Assembly (NCBI GenBank): GCA_024180945.1
Contig: JAKSGN010000002.1
Coordinates: 3,162,001 to 3,226,000 of the forward strand
Length of the DNA: 64,000 bases
DNA from: Macrophomina tecta
Taxonomy: Eukaryota > Ascomycota > Dothideomycetes > Botryosphaeriales > Botryosphaeriaceae
Direction: 5' to 3'
Both the position numbers and the translations under genes were made by a program. Positions 35,549 to 46,505 of this stretch are shown piece by piece. Below the pieces are notes generated by a model that saw only the letters and a list, made by a program, of their open reading frames with translations, made no database searches and was not told where the DNA came from. Positions within the stretch are counted from its first letter, which is position 1, and the number at the start of each line of letters is the position of its first letter.

Positions 35549-38500
35549 TCACTGAAGCTTCAGGTTGTCCTCGTTGAGCACGCCGTAGAGTTTCTCGATG
35601 TCCTGTCCCAAAGATGCAATATCCTGCGCGATCTGGCCAGTCACCAAAACTGCGGGACACAATTAGTAAGGTATCACTCGCTGCATTCGAAGCCTTGGAC
35701 TCACCATAGGCATAGAGAAGCTCATAATCCTCATCCGTGGCAATGTCGTTCTTGTCTCCGTTTTTTCTGAAGTCGAAAATGCGGGCGAGCAGTCTGTCGC
35801 GTGTATGTTCTATGTTTGGTAGTGCGTCGTTGAGGGGGTATTCCAACTTCATCGAGGATGCCATGACTGGAAGGGAAGATCAGCAATATGAAAAGACGAC
35901 AGAGCGTGTTCTCGACTTACCCGAGAACAGATGGCTGATACGCGAGGAAAGTTGAATGCGTTCGTTTCGCGTGTATTTGAGCAACTCCTGTTCGCCCGGT
36001 GATGCTTTCAAATCTTTCGAAATGACCACGTTCATTGCATGAAAAGCATCCAGTATACGCCCGCTAGTTTGGAACAGGCTGGCGTATATCTTGCTAGGGA
36101 ATGGTCCGCTAAGCTCGAATTCCGATGTCGCTGCCTTGCGAAGAGCCTCAAGGTGATTCAGGAACCGCTGCAGCCGAATCGACTCTCGTATGTCAGCAAA
36201 AGAAGATGCAGAGGCGCCGTCCAGGAGCATCGACAGCGGATCACGCTTCCAGATCAATGCCATTCTTAGCCAGAGAACACAGACGCCATCTTTGACCTTC
36301 TGCCTTGCGCTGATGGGCCAGATGAGACGCGTGACAACGATGCCCCATACGCATCCAACCATGACGGCCACCACGCGGTGCTTTGCAATCTCCCAAATCT
36401 CTGGGCTCACTCCTCCTTCATCGTCATCATCGTCATCGTCCTTTACGGAGAGTGAGTACGCATAGAGGGCAGACAGGTTGTACGTGAGAAGGATGAAGCG
36501 ACCCATTGGCCCTTTTCCCTTTCCAACGATTATGTAGAAGCAGTACAGAGAGACAATCCAGCCAAAAAAGGCTAGGAGGTACGGGTTCTCATGAGCGGCA
36601 ATCCAGGCGATAATGGCGAACACGGCACCAAGGCAGGTACCAGAAAACCGCTGATAGCCTGTAGTGTTGGATGCTCCAATCGTCATAGAGCATACCAACA
36701 TGTAAGACAAAAGTCCCCACTCGCCGCGCCAGTGGCTGTAAGTCGGGCGGGTTTCTGGAATGAAAGACCACATTGCGTACAGAATGGCACCAATGCCGAC
36801 CTTGATGGCATATTTGATATCTTCTCTTCGCAGAAAGGAGGACGAGCGATATATCCGATATAGAAAACGAGCTTTCCGACGAGGATTCTCCGATGTTTGA
36901 GCTGGGTGACTCGGACGCCTGGCGATCTCAGGGATGTCTTGCGAAACCTGGGCAGCGCGCTGATCATGGAAGTCTGGTGTATCTGGTCACTTATTAGATT
37001 ACTTCTTCGCTCAATGACTTAAAGCTGCTCACCAGGTCTGCTCTCTTCACCGTCAGCCGTCTTGTGCTTGCGCCAGAACACAAGCCAATTCCACGTCCTC
37101 TTCCTCGGCTTAGTTTCAACATCTTGCTTCAACTCCTCGAGAATGTCGAGATACACTATCATCTCTTCAGCACAATCCTGGAGTGCCGAACTAAAGTAAC
37201 CGCAGCTGGCAGCCACTTCTTCGTAGTCAGCCAGGACTTCGAGGGGCTTGGATCGACTTAGGCCACGGTTAGCGTAGACAGCTTCTAGTGCCTCTCTCCT
37301 TGCCTTTGCAAAAAGCTCCTTTGCTTCAAGTAGGCTGCTGCGAAAGTTGCTATTGACCGAGATAGTGTAACCTGGCGCTGGTCCAAATGGAAGATCGTCC
37401 AGGACCTCTTTCAGTGTGAAGGCTAGAGACTTCATGGACGGCCCAAGGTAGGAGATGAACATGGTAAAAATATCGGCCGGCGTCTCTGCAGTAGCAAACC
37501 CGCTTATGGCACCCGGGGTCATTGTAGGGGACATCACTCGGCTCTCTGCCACCTCGCTGTTTTCCTCTCCTGCTTCCTCGATAGCTGAGAGACCATTTGC
37601 AGATATGTTGCTAAGATTGGTCTGGCTGGGTTGCCGATTGAAGTATGACTGGAAATCTGCCGAATTGACTCTGGACAAGACATCAACAGAGTTGTTTCTG
37701 GTGAGAGCAGGAGACACTCCAGCGCCTGGAGGCTTGGAAATGAGGGAGAACTGGGTAAGAGCAGCTCCTCGGAGACCTCCGATGTTTTGAGCAAGACGTT
37801 CCATGCACCTGACCAAGCGCAAGGTGATTTGGTATTCCTTTTCAGTCCCCAGGGCGTAGTGCTCCTTCTTGGCTTCGCCCAAGTTCTTTGTCATCGAAGT
37901 GAAAGTGGACTTGAACTTGCCCGAAGCCTGGAGATACTCAGGCTGCTTCAGCTCATCCTCAGCACCCATCAGGAAGCTGTGTGTGATAGTAGTCAACATG
38001 TCTCCTAGGATGTCTGTGGCTTTCCGCATATCGTTACGCAGGTTGTTCCTGGCCGAAATGGGGCGAATGAGCAAGCTGACGGCGGTGGCAGCAGTGATTC
38101 CCATGAAGATCATCTTCAGGACCTGAACAACTTTGTTGTAGGAGAAAGTTGCAGACTGAACGGCGCCTTCTTTGGTGAGGATGGTGATGAGGGCAAGAGA
38201 AGTTAGGGAGCAAGCCACGTTGACCAATGGATTTCCCAGTCTCTGCTTGATCCAACCCACCAATCCTAGACCACCACCGCAAAAGACAATGAGCACAATT
38301 ACATGGCCAAGCACAAGCAAGTCCGCCTCCGCGAAGGCTATGGAGACGCCCATGCTGGCGAAGGATAAAAAGGTGGCGTATAAGAAGGCCACGATGGCTA
38401 GCATGAAGGCCTCAATCATGCTGCCTGCAGAACGGGCCGGGTGGAAGTAAACGGTGACGGTTGCGACCATGTGCTTGCCGTCGTTGCGTCCCAAGAAGTT

Positions 38501-38947
38501 GGACAGAGCAGGCACAAAGGTTGCCATACTGCCAAGCACGTAGGCGATGGAGCATTTCAGCAGATTTATGCCTAGAGGCGAGGTCACAAAGCCGTATGCT
38601 TTCTGGGACCCATCACGGACCCTTCCGAACGTTCTTGCTACCGGTCCCTGGTGTCTGGCAGGTGGCGAGGCGTTTCCGCCCAGCAATGGAGTGGTGTCGT
38701 CGGCATCGTCGCCGGCGGGCTCATTCGGGGAGAGGAGAGTGAAAGTGCGGCGTACGCGTTCGCCAGTCTTGGGCAGAATCAAGGTGGCCTGGCGCAGCTG
38801 TTTCCAAGGCGGGTCAGCGAGGCAGAGCGGCGGATGGACAGGTATAGCACACACCTTGGGACGGAGGAAGCGGCGAGCGCTGACGGAGGACTGCGACTGC
38901 GAGTGCTGGGGCAAAGGCTGGGACTGCGTCTGCTCGGCGCCGTTCAT
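35549..38947 (-). CDS. FUSC/ArAE-type membrane protein (brefeldin A sensitivity family)
   Basis: Five exons: 38947-38855, 38797-37033, 36982-35921, 35866-35705 and 35649-35549, encoding 1,060 residues; introns are 57, 50, 54 and 55 bp. The protein has two hydrophobic transporter-like blocks, about 105-290 and 680-850, each ending in a PISAR motif (LIRPISARNN and LIWPISARQK). They are joined by a long soluble segment with Ser-rich stretches. This layout matches fungal proteins with the aromatic-acid exporter N-terminal (ArAE_2_N) and DUF2421 regions, related to fusaric-acid resistance and brefeldin-A sensitivity proteins. It is likely a membrane exporter or tolerance factor; the substrate is unknown. 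The 57-bp first intron is a multiple of three and free of stops, so retention would add 19 residues. Confidence 0.9.
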
Positions 38948-39375
38948 GGTCGGTCACTTCGCTCGCAGCGGACGTAGTGTCGAAGGCCTCGTTCGCATCG
39001 CCGTGGGGGAAGAAGGCAGGCGGGCAGAATTGTGGAACTGTGTGGACGGCGTGGTGCCAGACGCACAGGAGCCGGGCGGCCTGCTGGCATGCGGTCGGGA
39101 TCATCATCGACCTCCAGCTGACGGGCGCGGGCCCAAGCTCCATTTTCTGCACCAGGTGTTTGGCCCGATGTGCCGCCCGCCCAACAACACCGTTGCCGTC
39201 TTATCCACCGCCTTCTGCCCTGCTCCAAAATCCCCGGCCTCGCGCACTTGCCCACGGCCGCCAGCCAACACCGCAGGAGCACCCATCTGGCGGACTGAGT
39301 GCCGTCGCACTGCCGGATCTCGCACGGCCGCCCCGGCACTAATTCATTACGCCATCCAATTTCCAGCTTCATACC
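38948..39375. promoter_or_regulatory. Divergent promoter region FUSC gene / 233-residue protein gene
   Basis: 428 bp between divergent start codons, so both promoters should lie here. No clear TATA box or repeat was recognised. ORFs inside are shadows. Confidence 0.55.
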
Positions 39376-40077
39376 ATGCCCTCCGAGGAAGACCACTCCA
39401 TGGGCCCAGATCCTGAAATCACTGCGGTCATGGGCCTGACGGGCTTCGGTGCCGGCCACGGCTCCGGACGCTCTAAGAAGCGGCAGCACGACAAGGCCTT
39501 CACCGAGTTCAGCTACGCAGACTTCTCCAACAACGCCTCCGGCGGCAACGCAATGCCCCTGGGACCCCGTCGCAGGAGCGGTAGCAGCGGCGCGCCTGCC
39601 AACACGTCTAAGGCATCCGCGGAAGTTGCAAGCTCAACTACCACACCGCTGTCTGCCGCTTCAGCGAATCAGGGCCCCGGACCTGCCCCCGGAAACCCCA
39701 CCGATCCAACCGCCGGCATGACGGCCAGTGAAGCCAGAAAGTATCGCAAGAAAATGAAGGGTGCAAATGCCACTGGTGGACTTGCCGCTTTTCTTGCCAT
39801 GGGAAAGAAGCTTCCTGACCCTCCCACCACCTCCAGCGAAACTTCCGGCGATCCCGCTGACTCGACCCTTGCTGCAACCCCTACCCCTTCAGACGCAATA
39901 CCTGCACAATCAGGTGACGCCAGCACGCAAGCTCCGCAGATGCATGGGCAATCCGCCGCTCAGAATGCGACGGAGAGTGTCCAGCATCTCGACCGGACGG
40001 GCGCTGCCAGCACCGCCACGGACATTGCTTACTTCCGCCCAAGTTTCATTGAAGATCCTTGGAGCAAGTTGACCTGA
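39376..40077 (+). CDS. Uncharacterised low-complexity protein, 233 aa
   Basis: Single exon. I do not recognise a named family. The N-terminus has a short ordered-looking patch (TAVMGLTGFG, then Lys/Arg-rich and HDKAFTEFSYADFS). The middle is rich in Ala/Ser/Thr/Pro with a basic ARKYRKKMKG helix, and the C-terminus ends in YFRPSFIEDPWSKL. The distinct ends joined by disordered sequence suggest short binding motifs of a nuclear or RNA-linked adaptor, which is inference. Support for coding is an ATG in good context, the length and non-random ends; it is divergent from the FUSC gene. Confidence 0.75.
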   Translation: MPSEEDHSMGPDPEITAVMGLTGFGAGHGSGRSKKRQHDKAFTEFSYADFSNNASGGNAMPLGPRRRSGSSGAPANTSKASAEVASSTTTPLSAASANQGPGPAPGNPTDPTAGMTASEARKYRKKMKGANATGGLAAFLAMGKKLPDPPTTSSETSGDPADSTLAATPTPSDAIPAQSGDASTQAPQMHGQSAAQNATESVQHLDRTGAASTATDIAYFRPSFIEDPWSKLT

Positions 40078-43000
40078 ACTACTATATGATAGATCTTGTC
40101 TTGTCGGGAAGACAGGCTCTATCGCGCAGCATCTATTTCTTGAATGGGGATCCTCTGAAACATGCCGTGCATCTGCACTTGCACAGCACCAAAGTCTTGC
40201 CCGTCCATTACAGGATGAGCATTTTCCATGGCGAAGTCACAACTTACTGTGCCAGGGTCTGCATTGAATGCAGGAATTTAAGAAGCGGGATCCTCCGAGA
40301 AAGCTCCAACAAAAGTACCGCACCGACTCACGTAAAGTGTTACAGCGTCTTCGGAAATAGTTGTTACACCTTTGCCAAGTGCCACTTGCAGAAAATCCAT
40401 CATCCCCAAGCTGCGATGTGCTCCCCGTATCATCATCTCACCCTGGCCGCTGGCCTCAGGGTAGGGCGTGCACGCAGGCACAAAAATCGAAGATAGTTGT
40501 CCAGTGGCTAGAACGGGCCTCACAACAGCCAAAGGCTCCGAAGAGTCGCGAGTTAAAAGCTCTGCCTCTTTCTGAGGCCTTTGCTCCGCACCGGATAAAT
40601 AATTCTACATATCAACGAACAAGCTGTCTATATCTATGTAGTGGAACATTCAGAAAAGCCTTGACAAATGCCTTCTGTGGTATAGTTCGTACTGACCTTG
40701 CAATCTTGCCTATTTTGTGCATGGTGTTCTGACCGGGCGGCGCTTCCATGAGAAGCCATTAAAGCACCAGGCTAGTCTTCTGGTCAATAAGCACCGACGC
40801 CATTCTGTCATGAACGTGTTGATACAGGGCTGCGTGTGCGCCCCGAAGACGTGGTCGAGCCGCGTCGTATAACGAATCCACCACTCCTACCGCTCGCAGC
40901 AGCCTCCGCACAAGTTACCCCTGCCAACGAAGTCAACTTAAGCGAAGCACAACCAACACCGTTACTCTTCTGCGTCTCGAATAAGCAAAACACACCCATT
41001 TTCAGGCCGTTCTTTTCCGTCAGCTAAATTGTGACTTCTCGTTCATTCCCAACACCTGGACTTCTCCTCACTTTCAACATTTCTTTCAGCCGTGGACGCC
41101 TTACCCTTCACATGTACATTTAACTCACTTCCGCCACAGTCACCGTCACCGAATCCCATTTTCCCACTTGCGCTTCTCCCACGTCTGAGGTCATGGAAAT
41201 AACGACCGTATGTGAACCAATCGACCACTCACGCCTACCAAGGCATACACGTGACAACGCAACCCTTCACATATCCATGTACCGCGACTTCCCCGCGCGC
41301 CTCACGACGCATACCGCGACACATACCTCGCGTTCATCAACCACCCACCCACGCGCGGAGCCCCCACACCCACCTTCAGACGCACTAAATGCCCGTGGCC
41401 AACGCAACCCGCACCCATGTCAAACCGCTCCACATCCATTGCTTCACCACTCCCAGAAACTTCCTTCTACGGTTAAGCACAACTGACCACCCCTACCACA
41501 TCCTCCTCCGCCACGCCCCACCCACTCGACAACCAATCCCCATCCACAAGCACAAGTCGCAAGTGGGGCAAAGAGAGGGAGGAACAGGGAGGGGGTGCGC
41601 TATGCAAGCATCATCACACACGATTTCACCCGCATGACGGCACAGTCACATTACCTGCCGCGCATGCCGCTCATGCCGCCGCAGCGACCACGCCAGCCCC
41701 CTCCCCCTGCCACCCATCCACCCGATTCGGCAGGTTCCTGCAAAATCCCCGCCGGCACTACCACCAGCGGCACGGTGGGGGAACGGCCCGTTGATTGGCT
41801 CCGCTAGAGTGGATGAGTCCGGCCGTGCTACCATCTTTAGGTTCGGGTAGTAACAAAAAACCCAAACGAGAGGTTCATACGAATCACGGCACTGGCGGGC
41901 ACGGGATGGGCCGCCGCCACTGGCGGCCGATAGCGGGATAACGGAGAGAGATAGGCAAGCAGCTGCTGACGGGGCATGGGTGGGGGGCAGTGGAAAGAGG
42001 GCACTTGAGGAAGTCTGTCTGCACCCCCTGGCTAGGGGCTAACCCACCACATCACCAAGACGCTGAGGCAGCCAGTACCGGTGTTGGCCCCAGCGGGACT
42101 GGCTGGTGAGGAAATGCAGGAATACACCCCCCGGCATCACTCTCCACCTGAAACCCGCCCGCCCCCTTGCATAAAAGCAAGGGAGAAGTGTCTCCTTCCC
42201 CATCCATCCACTCACATCCACTCATATCGGGCGTCATTTGTGGGAGGGGGAAAGCGGAGACGAAGCATGGAAAGAGCTATCCATAAATAGTGAGCAAGAA
42301 CACTTAGAGCTTCACAACTCGATTGCTCAGCCGAGAGCAGGAGAAGAGTACGTGTGAGGAAGAAAAAAAAGAGAAAACAGCCGCCCAGTTTCCTGAAATG
42401 GGAACCCATAGTCCCAGCAATTTTGCCGCCCAGATTTGTAGAGAGAAAGCAGTTAAATCGAGAAAACAGTCCGAGGAAAATGGCAACCTTAACCGCAATG
42501 CCCGCCCCACCCCCCGTCGGTCAGTTTCCCGACGGGGGGGCATGGAAAGCAGAAAGTGTCTCCAGCGTGCACTTTCCCTTCTCCCCAGGCCCCGGGCAGA
42601 AATGGAAAACACAGTGGGAAAAGCTCAACCCCAGACACGGGCCTCCGCAGCAAATCTCCCGTGCACAGAAAAATGATCCCCACTGCAAAAAAAAAAAAAA
42701 AAAAAAAAGAGTGGTTAGGGTTGTGCGCCTGCCGTGGCGGCCTTGCATGAAGCCAGCCATTGCCGAGGCTCTTTCATTTCCGGCAAGCTGCGTGTCTCTG
42801 ATGCTCTGCGTGATGTGCGTGATTCGGGCAGCATGCCGTGCAGATTGTGTCTGTGGGTGCGAAGAGTGTGGTGCGGACCGAGCCGCTGTGATGCAACGTG
42901 CATATGTTGGGGGCGGACATGGGTCCCGTCCGTAGGGCTGACGACCACGAGCCACCCTCCCCTAGACACAACGTCGTCGAATCTTCGACCACGACGTCGG

Positions 43001-43390
43001 CAGGGAAGTGATTTCTCGCTCCCCGCCGCGGTGCGCATGCAACGTCGGTCCCGTCCGATCGGTCGGTCGTGTGCACCTAATGCAGGGGCAGCTGCAGGCG
43101 AGCGTTGTAGGGCGGACGTCGCGTCGTCGCAGCCGGCGAGAGAAGAGAATTCGATAAAAGGGACTAAAGAGACAGAGGAGAAATAAATCGAGATCGCGAA
43201 TCTGTAGTTGAATGCTGTGGGTGGTATCGTCGTAATATCGTGAGTTTGCGGGAGTTCGATATGGTGTTTTTACAGGGGTGGGTTGTTTCGAAAACGACAG
43301 CAACGCTACTTTTTAGTTGTATCGAGGTCCCAGGTCTATCGGTCGAGGAAAGTCGAAAATCAGAAGACGGGATGAGAAATAGGCGGTCGC
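40078..43390. other. 3.3 kb gene-poor region
   Basis: No supported gene. ORF 40059-40496 overlaps the end of the preceding gene in another frame and looks spurious. 41.25-41.8 kb is a C/A-rich low-complexity stretch. 42.1-43.2 kb is GC-rich with overlapping low-complexity ORFs and an A22 tract. Confidence 0.5.
42687..42708. repeat. A22 homopolymer tract
   Basis: Uninterrupted run of 22 A, followed by GAGTGGTTAGGGTTG. One telomere-like hexamer only. Confidence 0.9.
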
Positions 43391-44216
43391 CTAGTAGTCG
43401 ACTGGTGCAGGATACCGCTCCGAGGCCCTCTTGTATTGCTCGGGGTATTTGCGAGCAGCGCGCTGGTTGATCGACCTTTGATCACGGAGTCAGTATTTTG
43501 CTCCTTTTGCGCGCTCCAGCATGATTCAGAGAAAAGCTTACGAAACGCGCTTCTGCGTCCAATCGAGATCGCGCTGCACTTCCTTCGCAGCCTTCATGCC
43601 GTCGGCAAAGTTTCTTTGCGTCGCGGCGAGGCGCTCGCGAGCAAGGGCTTGCAGCTGCATCAATTCGCGGGTTTTGGCATTAAGCTCTCCCGACCTGCGC
43701 AATCGTCACGTCAGCGCTTACTCTCCGCATTGGGTAACTCGCCCGCGTTTGCTCCTCCGGGATTTTCCAGGCCCGCCCAAAAAGTGGCTGGTCGCCGAAT
43801 TCGCAGACAAGACTGGAGAACGCCGGATTGATGGCGAGGATGCAGAAATTCACTACTCACGTTTGCGCCTGCTTTGCCATGCTGCGGTCCAGAGGCATCG
43901 TGTTGAAAGCGCCATTCAAACGGTCTCCCATGTAATCCATGAGATCGACGCTGGCTGTGGCATCCCGGCCGTTCATCTCATACTCGGAAGCAGAGCCAGC
44001 GTAGCTGCTGGAGCCAGTGGCAGTGGGATCGTAGGAAGTCGGGCCGCCGGTGGTGACTGAATCAGCAGGCTCCGGGGGAGAAACCGAGAGGCGGCCATGG
44101 GGACCGGTGGGCTGGGGAGGGTAGTAGGCCTCAGCGCCGTGCCTCTTGGAGGGCATAGCAATGGGCTGGGAGGTGCCGGCATGGTAGGCCGGGTAGGAGT
44201 AGTAGCCGGAAGACAT
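43391..44216 (-). CDS. KXD1: KXD1-like (KxDL family) protein
   Basis: Three exons: 44216-43861, 43694-43542 and 43475-43391, with introns of 166 and 66 bp (ACTGAC branch in the second), giving 197 residues. The first ~95 residues are Tyr/Pro/Ser-rich and disordered. The coiled-coil C-terminus carries ELMQLQALARERLA, FADGMKAAKEVQRDLDWTQK and a conserved ARKYPEQY end, the pattern of the KxDL family. In yeast and animals this family belongs to BLOC-1/BORC-type complexes acting on endosomes and lysosomes. Exons 2 and 3 lack long ORFs, so the gene is easily missed. Reading through the second donor would end the protein at TAA 43540-43538 after 170 residues, losing the conserved end, which supports the three-exon model. 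Confidence 0.82.
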
Positions 44217-44870
44217 TGTGGTAATGATGTAAATTGAGATGGATAATTGCAGTGTGATATGACGATGATGGTGACGGTTGGGTGGGTCAATTGAAGACTA
44301 TGTTTGCTTCCTGATGGTACGGAGTAACTATGCTCGGGTAAGATATGCTCGGGGCAGTGGCAGCAAACGGGGAGAAGGTGCGCTTGAGAGAATAGAAGAG
44401 AATCAAGAGAAGATGGACCAAACTCGCACACAGGACCCCTTTTTATACCCTTCCGTCAGGAGGGGAGGGTGACCCCGGCGGAAAGACGAGGCCATCACGC
44501 CGTCGGCCGTCCCGCAAAGCCGTCCTGACCATGACAAGGCTGGTGGAAGGGGATTGGCGTGATCCGTGAGCCGTGATCTCTCATACATGCGGACCCCGCT
44601 CAGGGTGAAGGGTTAGCTGTGATAAAGCTGCATGGGCAGTCCTACGGGCGGTCCTATGAAACTCTCTTCCGCGTCTGTCCGGGCCAATATCCTTCCCTCT
44701 GACATGATCAGGCCGGCTCTAGAAAAGCGCCGGCAGTAGCAAGGCTAGGTCGGGATCCTACACGGCCGGGGCCAACGCCTCGGCCAGACGCGGCGGCGGG
44801 AGCGGAGGCGGCATCATGGGCAATTGGAGCAATTGGCCCTGGGGCGTAACCTTAGATTGGGGCAGTGGCG

Positions 44871-44885
44871 AAAAAAAAAAAAAAA
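44871..44885. repeat. A15 homopolymer tract
   Basis: Uninterrupted run of 15 A in intergenic DNA. Confidence 0.9.
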
Positions 44886-45974
44886 GAGACAGAGAGCAAG
44901 CACGAATTAGGGACGGGACGGCGGCGTGGGCAGAGAGAGTCAAGGCGCTCTGCGTGGCAGCGGGCTAGGGCGTATCAGCGCTGGTGGTCGGGTCAATTGG
45001 GCGCATTGGCGGCACTAGACTCGGGCAGTGCTGGCGTGGAGGGATCTGGGGTTCGGCGGCGGGCATGGCAGGCAGCGCGAGGGAGAGTAGAGGTTGAGGG
45101 CAGCGCCAAGGCCCGGGCGAAAGCATCAAGCCGGCTGCGCGAAGAAAAGCGTTGGCCTAGTGCGGGCCCAGTTTGCGCTGGCGCAGCTGCAGAGCGGCGA
45201 CTGCATGCATGGTGGAGGGTGGTGCAGGTTGCTGCTCTGCCAGCTGTAAGAGAGAGGGTGATGCGTTGTCCTGCAGTGGACGACCTGGACGGCGGCCATT
45301 GGCCCCGGGGGCAGCCCTAGAATGCTCGGGCAGAGGCGCAGAGTGGGGAGCAACGGCTCAATTGACTGCGGCTTGACATGCTGCCTCTGCGTCATCCGTT
45401 GGGCTAGTCCCAAAGGCGCTGCTGCCTGACTGCGATGCGCGCATCCAGCGCAACTCATGTGCTCGCCAGGCCCTGCACGCAATTCCCACGCCCGCAGCCG
45501 GCCTCTCTGGCGTGACCTGCCGCCGATGCGTGCGCCCGCCATCACTGCTAATCAGCGCGAGCCAGCCGCGTCCGGGCCTCCTCACCACCTGCGCCGCGCC
45601 CGCAACCCCAGATCACCACCGAGCGCTGTGATCGCAGGCCTCGCCGCCCGCTGCCGCGTCTCGTCGCCCGCTGCTAGCCAGGCACTGCCGCGCGCTGAAT
45701 GGCGGTGAGGCTGCCGCCGTCGTCGCGCTTCATGCGACTAGCGCGCCGCGGCCAGACTATCGAGCGCGCCGTTGGACGTCTCTTGGAAATTGTGTAGGTA
45801 TGCCCCTGGCTGCTAGGGCTGCGTTTCGCCAAAGTCGCGGCCAACGGCGCCTGGGGATCCTCTTCCGCCCCGCCCCATAGGAGCAACAGCACGTCTGCAC
45901 CAAGGGCGCAGCACGTTAGCAGTCTGCCATCTCCGAACTGGGGCAGTCCGCCCGGCTAGCTGCGTCTGTCTCCC

Positions 45975-45994
45975 GTGTGTGTGTGTGTGTGTGT
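45975..45994. repeat. (GT)10 microsatellite
   Basis: Ten GT units running into a GCGCGCGCG stretch. Confidence 0.9.
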
Positions 45995-46505
45995 GCGCGC
46001 GCGGCTGCTTGCCTGGCTGCTGCAAACATCCGGCCTCGTTACCGATCCAGCCAGACTGCGGACGCTGTAGCGCGCGTGAACTGCAGCCGGAGCTGGGCCT
46101 GGCGTCCGAAGCTGACTCCAGCATGATGATGAGAGCTGAGTCCCTGGACCAACACACCCGAAACCGAGGCCTCAACGCGCTAAGCCGCAGCCTGGAGATG
46201 AAACGGAGACGCCTGTTATCTCATTTCTCAGAATCTTCGCGCTGGAGATGGACACTAGGAGCACGCTCTGCCCGGCTCCACGCTCTCAGGATCAGCCCGG
46301 CAGCCTGCCGTGCGACCAGCCGTCGGCCTGTCAAACCACGCCCATGTGAGCAGCGCGTGGTCAATTCCATACCAGGTGCACCGTTGCACTGCATTTGCGA
46401 GCTCCGCCATCCATTGATCTTGCCTATCGTCTATTCCAACGGCCATGCAGACTGCATGCTGTGCATTGCTTGCCCGCCCATTTCTACCACATCTCCGATC
46501 TACCC

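Larger units (their letters stand above)
44217..46505. other. 2.3 kb gene-poor region
   Basis: KXD1 promoter and SEC18 3' flank. Pyrimidine-rich leader-like sequence lies near 44.2-44.45 kb. An A15 tract and a (GT)10 microsatellite are present. Low-complexity ORFs on both strands are not supported. Confidence 0.5.

Noticed and set aside
40059..40496. 145-codon plus-strand ORF overlapping the end of the 233-residue gene
   Set aside because: Out of frame with the supported gene and without any recognisable domain.
42713..42718. Telomere-like TTAGGG near the A22 tract (also near 56218)
   Set aside because: Single isolated hexamers, not an array.
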